Source: Liolophura sinensis
Taxonomy: Eukaryota; Mollusca; Polyplacophora; Chitonida; Chitonidae
NCBI RefSeq assembly: GCF_032854445.1
Contig: NC_088304.1
Span: 17,495,704 to 17,559,703 of the forward strand
DNA: 64,000 bases
Direction: 5' to 3'
This document shows positions 35,800 through 48,200 of the stretch, piece by piece. Positions within the stretch are counted from its first letter, which is position 1, and every line of letters begins with the position of its first letter. The translations under genes were made by a program, and so were the position numbers. Under the pieces are notes generated by a model. That model searched no databases. It saw only the letters and a program-made list of their open reading frames with translations, and had not been told where the DNA came from.

Positions 35800-38055
35800 C
35801 GTCTGTCATCACTTAGATATAACTAACAAGTCTGCAGTTATACATGTACAACTACATGTACCCGACAAACACAAAACCCAGAGTCGAGAGAATGACGGCA
35901 GCATGTGCCGTCACAAGTTCAACTCCACCTTTACTGCGGCTTTCCTTTTCTCCCCCTTACGATTTCCTCCACTACAGCCTAATTGCCTTAGTATCACTAC
36001 TATTGTATTCATAAGACTTTACCAAAATCATTTCAGCAAAATGAATATATGAACTATGGGGAGATGGATATTGATTCAAATGATTTTTATCTACTACCAA
36101 AGCAGGACTGTGCTAGTTTGATTTTAATCTCTTTTCCACAAGAAAAACGGGGGAGCCGGGTGGGGGGAAGGAATTTACTTACACAACACTCCATTGGTTA
36201 ACATTTTAGAACCACCATTCACATCATCGGAACACAACAAACAAAAAGCATGTGAAGTGTTAACATAAATGATCTTGTTATTGTAACACTGATAAATCCA
36301 GACCGGTGAATCATCATCAGAGAATACATCAAGTATATATGACTTTCTACACTGATAAATACAGCCCAGTGAATTTCAGTTTCCCCTGGTCTCGATTTAT
36401 CAATGCAGGAAATGATATTTAATTTATGGCAGGAAATTCAAGAAAAGTAGTACACAGAAACCAGGAGTCCTCCTTCAACTTCATCAAGCATTAGAGCTGT
36501 AACAATTAAATTTTTCACCTTGAAAATTCATACAGAAAATGCTGTGTGCATATAACAAAAACATGCAGCGCTGTAGGTAAGTTTGATTCCATTACCTGTT
36601 ACTCGTTGAAATCAGTCTTAAAAACATTCATGAAAAAGCTATTGTGAGAATACTGTTTGGCAGCGTAAATTTTTCTGCCTTTCACACTTAAGACTTCATA
36701 ATGTATCAAAACATAAGCATGTATATACTAGTAAGTATAAACCTAAGTAACATTATCAAGCTTTAACATCTAGACTGTATACTGTACAGGAAAAATAACG
36801 GCACATTCAAATGTCAGATATCAATATTCAAATAATTTATAACCACAGAGCAGTGTGATCATACTGAATTCCTTGTATCCTTGGTGTTAGACTGCACACT
36901 TCTTGTAGGTGTAATGGTACTGCACAAGTATAATTCCTGCACACATGATTCTAAAAACAAACGAACTGCAACAAAGAATCAACATAGGCCTACATGTAGA
37001 AGCTGAAGTCCATTACCTAGAAGTATGCAACTTCTCTATAGCTAATCTCCACAGCACAGTACGCAGGTTATGTCGTCTGCAGAAGCTCACGCCACCTGGT
37101 GGAGAAATATTCCAACCTCTTGCGTAGCAATTGTGAACAGAATTATTGGAAGTCTAATTGTAAACGGCTGCTATAAGAACTGTCCACAACTTGAAACCCC
37201 ATATTTAAAAACTGCAATTTCGCTGATTATTGTCGCTATGCTATTAAGAACCCATTGACTATTTCCAAGAAACCATGAAACAATTACTATCATTGTTGTC
37301 CTTTTACCAAACTCTATGTTGTAATTTAATTTCAACACAACCGCGTATGGAACCCATCATGCATCAGCTGTTTATCAAACATTTGCGGCGTAATAGAGAG
37401 ATAAATACATAACTGCGAAGATATATCGCATAATGTAACAGAAATCGCAGAAAAGTGCCAAGAGCCATGAGAACTAGCTATAGGGATGTTGCAATGTTTC
37501 TGAGCAATAGACTTCTGGTTGAAATTACTAGAAGTAAATTTTTCATAACTGAAAATGTAGGAAGCCATCCTTATTTTAAATAATCAACAACATGAGCAGA
37601 AGTAGTGGCAGTTTAAGGCCATATCTGCAGACTACATGCAAATAAATAAGCCCTTGTTTTGGGCAAATTATGCTGCAAGAGCACAAATATCCACCCCCTT
37701 GTACATGCTCATACTGTTGTTTGGTGGGATTAATCTTCTAATAACAAACCTAAAAACAATTATCATATTATTTATACCACACACCAGTTCACGTGCACTG
37801 TACCAAGGTTTTACTAGCACCATCTGCCAAATCCTACATCAACTTGCCAATCCTAGGCCACTTTCCAACTCCTGTGTTACCTCCCAAATTGTTAATAATT
37901 TCCTACTACCCAAGATAATGAGCAAAGTCAGCGGAATTGCTTTTCTTATCAACTACAGGGTGGCACTACTGATTCATATCAAGATAGCAGCCAGGAGCAT
38001 CATCCTGACAAGCAGGCTAAGTGATAGATGTACTGCATAATCTCTATAATCGTGC
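35800..38055. other. Intergenic, no gene recognised
   Basis: AT-rich sequence without recognisable exons. If SART3 has a very long 3' UTR, part of this could belong to it on the minus strand; I could not identify its polyadenylation signal. Confidence 0.3.
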
Positions 38056-38740
38056 ATGAACATACCAATCCATCATCAACATCCCAATCCTGCATCAACA
38101 TCCCAATCCTGCATCAATATCCCAATCTATCATTAACATCTCATTCCTGCATCAACATACCCATCCCAACCCTGCATCAACTTCCCAATCTATCATTAAC
38201 TGTTCAATGCTGCATCATCTTCCCAATCTACCATCAGCATCCCAATCCTGCAGGTATATGCCCATTCCAATCCTTCATCATCATCCCAATCTATCATCAA
38301 AATCCCAACCTTGTATAAACTTCCCAATCTATCATTAATATCCCAATCCTGCATTAACTTCTCAATGCTTTATCAACTTTCCAATCTTTTATCAACATCT
38401 CAATCCTGCATTGACTTCCAATCCATCATCAATATCCCAATCCTGCATCAACATCCCAATCCTGCATCGACTTGCCCATCCTGCATCAACTTGCCAATCC
38501 TGCATCGACCTGCCAATCCTGCATTGACTTGCCAATCCTGCATCAACTTGCCAATCCTGCATCGACTTGCCCATCCTGCATAAACTTGCCAATGCTGCAT
38601 CGAGCTGCCAATCCTGCATCAACTTGCCAATCCTGCATCAACTTGCCAATCCTACATCACCATCCCAATCCTGCATCTACTTCGCAATCTATCATCAACA
38701 TCCCAATCCTTCATTAACTTCCCAATCCTCTATTACGCGC
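38056..38740. repeat. 19-bp minisatellite downstream of SART3
   Basis: About 35 copies of a unit like CATCAACTTGCCAATCCTG. Because 19 is not divisible by three, each open frame cycles with a 57-base (19-codon) period. It lies 320-1000 bases beyond the SART3 stop codon, so it may be in the 3' UTR. Confidence 0.92.
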
Positions 38741-39059
38741 AGCATTCATCATCATGTGATGGCAATCTTCTGATGGTCAGCTGATACTTGTACATGTTGC
38801 ATATCATGTGCATATCATATACCAATCATGTCACAAACTACAGCTGCATTTATATGTACGTTTACACGATGCACCAACCCAAAATTGTTCTGTTCAGTCC
38901 CAATCTGTTCTCACACATTGCAAGACAACAAGGTGTCACCATATCTAGGCTGTCAGTTTCATCAAACCATGACATTGCCACCATCACAAGTCTTTGACTT
39001 GACCAGAGCCTTGATTGGCACAAGAGCAAGAATTTCCGGAATTTACATGTAGATCTTCC

Positions 39060-39273
39060 TCACTTCTTTAACAACATGTTGCGAAAGTCTGAATTGCTCA
39101 TTTTCTGGGAGGGGATAGTCTGGTCTTTGGCTGTTGTCTGGCCTGCTCCATTCTGTCTATCCTTAGACTGGGCATCAGGAGCGTTGGTCTTCGGGGCAGG
39201 AGTATACCCCGGGGGAGGCTTCTTCTGGACAGCCCGGGGGACCAGGGACAACTGTGTACGAGCCTTACCCCGT
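39060..39273 (-). CDS. SART3: SART3 last coding exon: tail and LSm-interacting motif
   Basis: The acceptor is ACTTTCTGCTTTCAG. One base completes a codon split in phase 2, then RGKARTQLSLVPRAVQKKPP and on to MSNSDFRNMLLKK and TGA. The basic-Leu motif and the final 13 residues match the family's conserved tail. A second in-frame AG 20 bases upstream would also be open (KILSAF), but the phase and conserved start favour this one. Confidence 0.92.
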
Positions 39274-42200
39274 CTGAAAGCAGAAAGTATCTTCTGGCAG
39301 GACAATAATGTAATAATGAACACGCAACAGTAACAGGCAAAGTCAATAAAACAATTCTATAGGGTGTAGAGAAATAATTTGCACAGTTATGAAGCTACCA
39401 TCTTTAATAACACAAACAAATCCTTTTTTTGTGTCATTTTCATAAAAACTGTATGCATAAATTCGATTGAAAAAGTGGTTGAAAAGGCTGAATATTTACA
39501 ACAAGTCTAAATCATTCTGTTGTGTTGAACAGATAGCTCTACCCATTCAATTTACTGGGAGGTTTAATCAATCATACCCCATTCATGTGCACACTGAGAC
39601 TTGCATTTGGATTATACATGTAAATGGCTTGTTATATGTACATGTATTTATTCAAGGTTAAAAAGATCAAGAAATGGCAATTCAATGAAAAATAAACCTA
39701 CAATTACTTGGTTAAGCTCCCTTAGTTTTCTTAGCTGGTGGATAAATATGTGACAGTACAGGGAAATGAGAACTCTTCAGTTCCCCTAAAACCTGGAGAG
39801 AAATAATGATTTTGCTGCGAAGTGAATGTACAGTACATGTACATATATATGCTTTTTTAATATGTATATAGATATTAAGATTTTTTTTTTCATTATTAGT
39901 TACAAACAGCAAATACCAGTAAACATACGTGTTTACATTTAGTAAACTTTGCAAATAACTACAACTTTAGATGAAGATTTCTTCTGCACTTTATCTATCA
40001 CAGAAACCATCTGTGAAAAATGAGTAAATCAGACTTTATATAGTGTACTTGCAACTTTTCCCCACCAAACACAAAGCCCAATGCAAATTCTTGGTTTCAA
40101 GTTCTATGAACACTTTTTTTTTTACAATGACCCAAACAAAACATACTTTATGTGTTTTCTACGATATATCTATATATATGCGTTAAAGCCTACTGTTGTA
40201 CTAATTTTTTAGAGCTTCTGTGTTTGTCCTCCACATACAATATTTGCCTATGTTACTATCCTTTCATTAACTTATTTATTTATTTATTTATTTGCTTGGT
40301 GTTTTACGCTGTACTCAAGAATATTTCACTTATACAACGGCAGCCAGCACTATGATGGGAGGAAACCGGTCTAAGTACGAGGGACACCCACGACCATCCG
40401 CAGGTTGCTGCCAGACCTTCCCATTTATGGCCGGAGAGGAAGCCAGCATGAGCTAGACTTGAACTCACAGCAACCGCAATGGTGAAAGGCTCCTGGGTCA
40501 TTACACTGCACTAGTGCGCTAACAAACTGAGCAATGGAGACCCCCAGTAACTTATTAGGTAAAGAGAAAGACTGAAACACTAACATTTCTGATTCCTTTT
40601 TGCCACCTCCGAGTGAGGGGACAAAGGTCTCTGCCCTGGTTTTGAGTGGTGCCCTCCTGTCAGGCGGGTTACTGATGGCGACAGAGATGGTGTGGTCCCC
40701 TATCTGTAGGCCGTCTGTCTTCAGCACAGCCTGAGCAGCCTCTGTCTGGGAGAGAGAAACCAAACCAGATGTAAGCTTAGAGAAAAATCCAAACAGATGC
40801 AAGCTGACATAAAGAAAAAAAACAGGTGTACCCTGGGGGGAAAAACGAAACAGATGTAACGTGAGAGAAAAACGAAACAGATGTAATGTGAGAAAAAAAC
40901 CAAACAGATGTAATGTGAGAGAAAAAACAAATAGATGTGACGTGAGAGAAAAACAAAACAGATGTAACCTGAGATAAAAACCAAACACGTCACCTGAGAT
41001 AAAAACAAAGTAAATGTCAATGTATATAGATATATAGATATATATGTCAAGATATATTCAAATACTGTCGTTCCAAAAAAAAAGTAGAATGACACTTTCA
41101 TACACAGATGATATTCTCTAATTTGATAGTGCTAAGAACTTGGCACTAAATCAACAAGAAAGACCAAAACAATATTAACACTGTCATAAATACATGTATA
41201 ACTAAGATTATAAAAGATTGCAGAGCAGTGACTTCGTATGTTACAGGGCTGTTGTGGTGCTAATAGGCTTCATTGTGGCCATCCATGTACAAAGACCTGT
41301 GCATGTATGAATGGCAAATTCAACCCTGTGAATGGCTGAGCGAACTGTTGTGACGATCTCTATGTGACCCAGAGAGTTGTCCCCCTTGATTGACCCCTCT
41401 TTGACTTATCGTACAATCGCCATATGTTATAGCTACAGTTTTATAACTACATTTTTTTTTTGTTTTTTTCTCTTGAAAACCCAATGTTCAATAAACATAT
41501 CCGTTTTTCAACAAATTTAATACCTTACCATACCCTTGTCACACTGAATGCATGGCCACGGTACTGTGTTTGTGTTCTTTCTTTTCCCCTGGTTTTCCTT
41601 GCTTTCATTTTAAAACATTTTGGTGTAATTTTGTCAATTGTGCTAATAGTCCACCACATATACACGTAAGGCATATAAGTGGAAGATCTATGACCTTTTT
41701 CTCCACATACAGGTATAGCTATTAATACACTAAGCTAATACACTAGTATAATAACCTTGCATTTACTAGTCATTTCCATTCCACTTTAATCATTTTCAGA
41801 ACCTGAAATATTCCTCTATGGGAGCTATAAATATCCTGACGCCTCTGAGGAAGAGCTCCTTCAGCTGGAAAGTATACATGTAGGTAGCAAAATGGCTGAG
41901 CATATTATTAGACTGCCCTCCACAACAGATACATTGTCTATTACTGATTTGGTCCAAGAAACCGGTGTGTCATATGAGACTTGGCAACGCTGGCTTGAGG
42001 TTGGTGGAATATCACTAGATCCTACTGAGTGTGGTAATATGGATAGCCTCAAGGGGATAGCTTCAAGCCAGAGCTATTCAGCATCAGCCCCCCTAACAAT
42101 ATAATCTCACTCATACATTGTAGGATTCTGTCTAATCTGTTGGTGTTCTTGAATGTTCCAACCAGGGATTCATTCTAACAAAACTTGTCGCAGAGGAAAG

Positions 42201-45200
42201 TCGCATTAACGTCCCAGGACCATTACGCAAGAGCTTGCAATTTACTGATACACATTTTCATCTTGAGAGACTCCTTTCCATCACAGGACTCCAGAAATTG
42301 CAAAACGTCGAGAGCATCTTTACTCGCGATCCTTCTTGGCGAATCGATCGTGCCCTTGCTAACTACGTCTACCCATCATCTTGGAACATGTCTATTGATC
42401 AGCTTTCCAATCCCGGAGTTAGTGCAAGCTTTGGTGTTCACCCAGACATAGTCTAACTTGACAGTGGAGAACATCAGACAATTTGATGCCTTCCTACAGC
42501 ACACTGCAAGTGCCATCCTTCACCTACTGTAAGAAATGGAAATGACCGAAATGCCAATCCACCAACACTGCTTTTCTGTCTCGCTGCAGGAAACGCGTAA
42601 ATGGTAGGACGCACTTCCTCAAGTTTGATTTGGGTTCATCACCACCTTATTTAGTTCATAAGAGACGATGGAGGCAACGAGACAGATCTAAACAGGATTC
42701 TTCTAGAAGTCCATTCCCCATATCTATCACCCCCATCTTACGGTCCCATTAACACCCCTTGGTTCATAGGATGTGTTAAGCACAAACCAGCAACACTGAG
42801 ACACATTCTGTTCTGTGTCCTTTTGCAAATAGCCAACATCAATGCAATGTCACTATACAAATGGCAACAATAAAAATCCAGATACTACCCAGGGGAGGCT
42901 CTTCACTTCCCCTCACACCCCCTAGCAGCCATTATTATAGTGTTCCTTTGTTTCTTTTTTCTTGGGAATATTTGTTTTTGTCTTCTCCCAGTGCGGCCAG
43001 ATGCACAAAGGAAAGGTATAGACTATCAATGTGCTGTACACATGATGGAACATTTTTGCGCAGTTGTTCTTTCTTCCACAGTTGTTCCTATAGATCACAT
43101 TCAGATCTTCTACAGGAAGGTGAGGGGTGTGGTGACGACCTCTATGTGACCCGTAGAGTTGTCCCCCTTGATTGACCTCTCTTTGACTCTACCTTCCCAG
43201 ACAACAAAAGTGTGTCATTACCTCAGTGTACATTAGTGTCACCCAGGGCTATCTAAGGGTCCGCATGTAACCTGGTGAGTACATAAATTCACCAAAAAAG
43301 GTTGAGCTATGGTAGGACAAAAATTTCCTTGTGGGAAGTTTGGAGCACCAAATCGCTGGTCTTTGATTTGCAAATCGCTTGCCATGATTGGCTATTCGTG
43401 TACTAAGGGTGGCCACTGCATGTCTATGATTGGCTGAGGAAATACTCAGCTGACATTCCATCGCAGTCTAGTCACATGCATCAGAACTGTCATCACGGTC
43501 ATAGGCTTCTACTACCAGTACTAATATGGATGTGGAAAGCTTTCTATAGATGATGCATATGCCAGAGAAAATGAGGTTCAAAATTCAGGTAAATTTTGAC
43601 GAGAAAAAGATAATCACAGACCCTGTGTACATCACCCTGTGGGGAGACTTTTTAAAGAAGATGTGCTTACTATTGAAAACAAATTAAAGTTTATATGACT
43701 GCTAAATTTTTACACTGAAAGTCTATCAATCAAAATGACTTAAAAACATTCTCAAAGCAAATAAAAATAAAATCAATACAAAAAGTTCAGCCTCCCATCA
43801 GCAGGTTTTATGTGCCTTAAGCATAAGACTGGATAAAATATAAAAAAAAAAACCTTCAATCCATAAATGAGTGCTCATTATACTGGAGCGGAAAAACAAA
43901 AGGTCAACCTGCAATCCATATGTTACAAGCCGAAATACAGCGGCTACAAAAATAAAAACTTAATATTCCTTCTCAGTAGGAGACCTCATAATAGCTGCAT
44001 TGAGGTCTGCCAGCAACCTGCGGATGGTGGTGGGTTTACCGCGGATGGATGTGGGTTTCCCGTGGACACTGCCCGGTTTCCTCCCACAATAATACCGCTG
44101 ACGTCGTATACGTGAAATATTCTTGAATACGGCGTAAAACACCAATTAAAAAAAAAAAAAAAAAAAATAAACAAATAGCTGCATTGACACAAAGGTGCAG
44201 GTCACTCTGCTCCAATTGCAAACAAATTTCTGTTAGCTACATGTACACAGAAATATTACAGAGGTTCTACACAATAATCAGGAACATTTTACTTATACAA
44301 TGGTCTTTTTTACATTATTTTTTACATGAAGGAAACCATCAATATTTGAGAGCAAACTAACAAATCTCCTGAAGTAAATTTGCAGCTGAACAATCAGCAG
44401 TTACAGTCATTCTCACAACCTCAGTGGGCTAGACATTTTCAACAAAAACCCAAAGGCTATCTCAGCCAGTTAGAGCACCAAATCTTTCAACTATCTGACC
44501 AGCAGTCCTGTATTGGTATAACCAACATGTTTTCCATCGACCATCAAAATAAAAACAAAAACAAAAGAACATAAGACAGGGGCATTTTACCTCATTTTCA
44601 AATTCAATGTAAGCCAGTCCCTTGGGTGCTCCACTCTTGTGTGTCACAAGCCTGACAGATCTCAGTTTTCCATGCTGCAATCCAAAAGCTCACATCAAGA
44701 CAAGTATTTACTTGGATTCAACGGGTTCATACATATACATGTAGTCAGCCTTCATCAATATCCTTATCAATGTGAAAGAGGAAGTTGTTACCTCACTAAA
44801 ACGGATACTAAGGGACAAACTGGTTTTGGGCCATGAGATAGAGTGAATACAAATATGGTTCCACACGAACATTTACATGTGGCCTACATTTAACAGCGTC
44901 TATATGTAAAGCCACACGTAACACCTGAGTTTTGCTACCATGTTTCCTGGTAACTGTCTAAGGAATACTCAGAGGTTACAATATGTGTATTTTCACATCA
45001 TACTCACACCATATAAGTCATATAAGTTGAAGGCCCCAGGGCTGATAAGGTGGCCTAATGAGTGAATGCTTGGCTTTTAACATTGTACTTAACATATTTT
45101 ACAGTCATAGCAGTGATTGGGTGTGTACATATACTGTGTCTTCTTGTGGCAGAGCAAGTCCATGCCACCACTTAAGTATCGTGCTGAAGACACCATACAT

Positions 45201-48200
45201 GACACCCCACCCAGTCACATGATAGTGGCACGGGGACAACCAGTCCTGTTTCTTTGCTCTAACCTTTCAGTGGTGAGCGCCAAGAAATGCAGCAACAAAT
45301 ACCTTTTGAAGACGTTGGTTTGACGTGAACTGGGTTCGATCCCAGTTCTCCCGAATTCAAGACTGATGCTCAAACCATTACACCACCAAATGACAAAGTG
45401 GTCACATGGAGTATGGTCTGACCACCATATATATAAGCCATAAGAGATAAACCATGAAAAAGTCAATCTGACGATTTATTTATTTATTTATTTATTTGAT
45501 TCATGTTTTACGCCGTACTCAAGAATATTTCACTTATACGACTGCGACCAGCATTATGGTGGGTGGAAACTGGGCACAGCCCAGGGGAAACCCACGACCA
45601 TCCGCAGGTTGCTGTTGAATACAACATATTATAAAAAGACATTATGACAAAAACTGTAACTACAGCCAAATGTTTACAAGTTTCTTTTCAAAAATCAAAG
45701 AGTATCACATTATCATCTACATGCTATGTCTGTTGACTAGTTTTCAGCCATTTTGTTATCCATCATAATGTTGCCCAGGAACCTTGCTACTGCAAACAAT
45801 GAACAATTTTAAAAGATTTACAATAGTAAGTTTTTGCAATTTGTACAAACTGAAAAATCAACATCAACCAAGTTGTAGAGATTAAATTTTATGATTTCAA
45901 TGTTCAATTCAGGTTTAAAAAAAGAGTCAAAGAAATCTGTGCTAAGAAAGCAGGCATTTGAGATCATGTTTCATTTATGTGTTTATAAAGTTTACAGAGA
46001 TTATTCAAAAGAAGAAATTAATTTAGCCAGAAAATAAAACCCAGTACAGCCTGTGGAAAACCTCTTGCACTGAGCTATAAAGTACCTAATAAACTTCCAA
46101 AAACAGCCATGGGATAAAAACATGGAAGTAATTAGCCTGAGGACAGTAATCAACAGGTTAAGGAGCACATTGACGACCTTCGCGTAACAAGCGACGAGCT
46201 GAGTGGTACTTTATACTTGTAACGCATTTCTGAGTCAATATGTGGGGAGCATTATCTGTTTAAATGTGAAATAAAAATGAAAATGACCAGTTCAGGGAGA
46301 TGTAGTCTATTGCAGGTATAAATTTTGCTTGAAAAAGTATAAAGTAAGAGAGGAGATTTGACAGCTGCCCCGTCACCTTTTTTACACAATGTCTACGGTG
46401 ACTTTGTGAAAATATAACAATGGTCTAATTTACCTGATGGGCATAAATTGCGTGATTTGAGTTGCTTAACAGTTTTCCATCGCATCGACACAACTTTCGT
46501 CGCACCTCATAAACATCTCTAATGAGGTAACCTCTTGACTTCTAGACTGGATGCCCCTGTGACCACCAATCTCCCCAACAGCTACCCCTGTGATCACTAG
46601 AACAGTGTGTCTCTAACAGTTCTACACCTCACCTGACCGAAGATGTTCTCCAAGGCCTCTTTGGAACAGGTAAATGGAAGACCTCTAACAAACAGTTTAT
46701 TCTTCTCCAAATCTGTTGAAAACTAAAAAAACAAACCATACCATGAAATGCACTAAAAAACCTCTTGGCCTGAATGTCACTGAAAATCATTGCTGAAAAG
46801 GGTTCCTTATGAGGAGTTGTCAGCTGGGTAAATATGCCCACATCGAATCAACAAGATACTACATCTAACATTTTATTTCACAATGCTTTCTCTGTTCATA
46901 TTGGATGTCGACGCCTAAAACTGCAACAAACACTTTCAGTTACAAACCATGTTGATGGTGCCAAGTTCTTATTGCTATCCAAACACATTAACATGATACA
47001 GTGCAGGCCAGTACCAGTACCACAGTCCCAAGTGTGACATAGTGCTTGTAACTATGGTTACTGTAGATATACTGCATGCACTACTGTGAGTCGAGACAAT
47101 GAACAGTTATCTCAGAAAAAAAACTAGCTGCTTTAAGATGTGATAAAGTCTATAACACACAGAAACATCATCCATGGTCAGGCAACAGCTGCTCCATAAT
47201 GTTTCCTCTCACAAGTTCCCTTACCCGGAATGTTGCAGGCTGTTTGGATCTGTCAATGGATGGGGACACATACATAGGCCTGCCCTCCACATCCTTACGG
47301 TCCATGCGCAATGCTGCCGACACCGAATCCTGCAATACACGTGCAACACCAACATGGATTCCACTTAACTGATGATAAATTGTGCGTGTTCTTGTAACTC
47401 CTGCTCATTTCATTAAGCCACCCACTAAGACACCTTTGCGTGTGCTTGTAACTCATGCTCATTTTATTAAGCCACCCACTCTGACACCTGTGTGTGTGCT
47501 TGTAACTCCTGCTCATTTCATTACGCCACCCACTCTGACACTTTTGCATGTGCTTGTAACACTTGCTCATTTCATTAAGCCACCCACTAAGACACCTGTG
47601 CATGTGTTTGTAACTCTTGCTCATTTCATTAAGCCACCCACTAAGACACCTTTGCATGTGCTTGTAACGCCTGCTAATTTCATTAAGCCACCCACTAAGA
47701 CACCTGTGCATGTGATTTTAACTCTTGCTCATTTCATTAAGCCAACCACTAAGACACCTGTGCGTGTGTTTGTAATTCCTGCTCATTTCACTAGGCCAAC
47801 CACTTTGACACCTGTGCGTGTGCTTGTAACTCCTGCTGAATTTCATTAAGCCACCCACTAAGACACCTGTGCATGTGCTTGTAACTCTTGCTCCTATCAT
47901 TACGCCACCCACTCTGACATCTTTGCATGTGTTTGTAACTCTTGCTCATTTCATTACACCACCCACTCTGGCACCTTTGCATGTGCTTGTAACTCATGCT
48001 CATTTCATTACGCCACCCACTCTGACACCTGTGTGTGTGCTTGTAACTCTTGCTCACTTCATTATGCCACCCACTAAGACACATGTGCATGTGTTTGTAA
48101 CTCTTGCTCATTTCATTAAGCCACCCACTAAGACACCTGTGTGTGTGCTTGTAACTCCTGCTCATTTCATTAAGCCACCCACTAAGACACTTGTGCATGT

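Noticed and set aside
38056-38740. CRISPR-like regular array
   Set aside because: Units are contiguous with no unique spacers, and the host is an animal. It is a minisatellite.
39712-39790. Candidate extra SART3 exon with good acceptor and possible donor
   Set aside because: Included between its neighbours, the required phase gives an immediate stop (TTT TAG). The neighbouring exons join in phase without it. At most it could be a poison exon.
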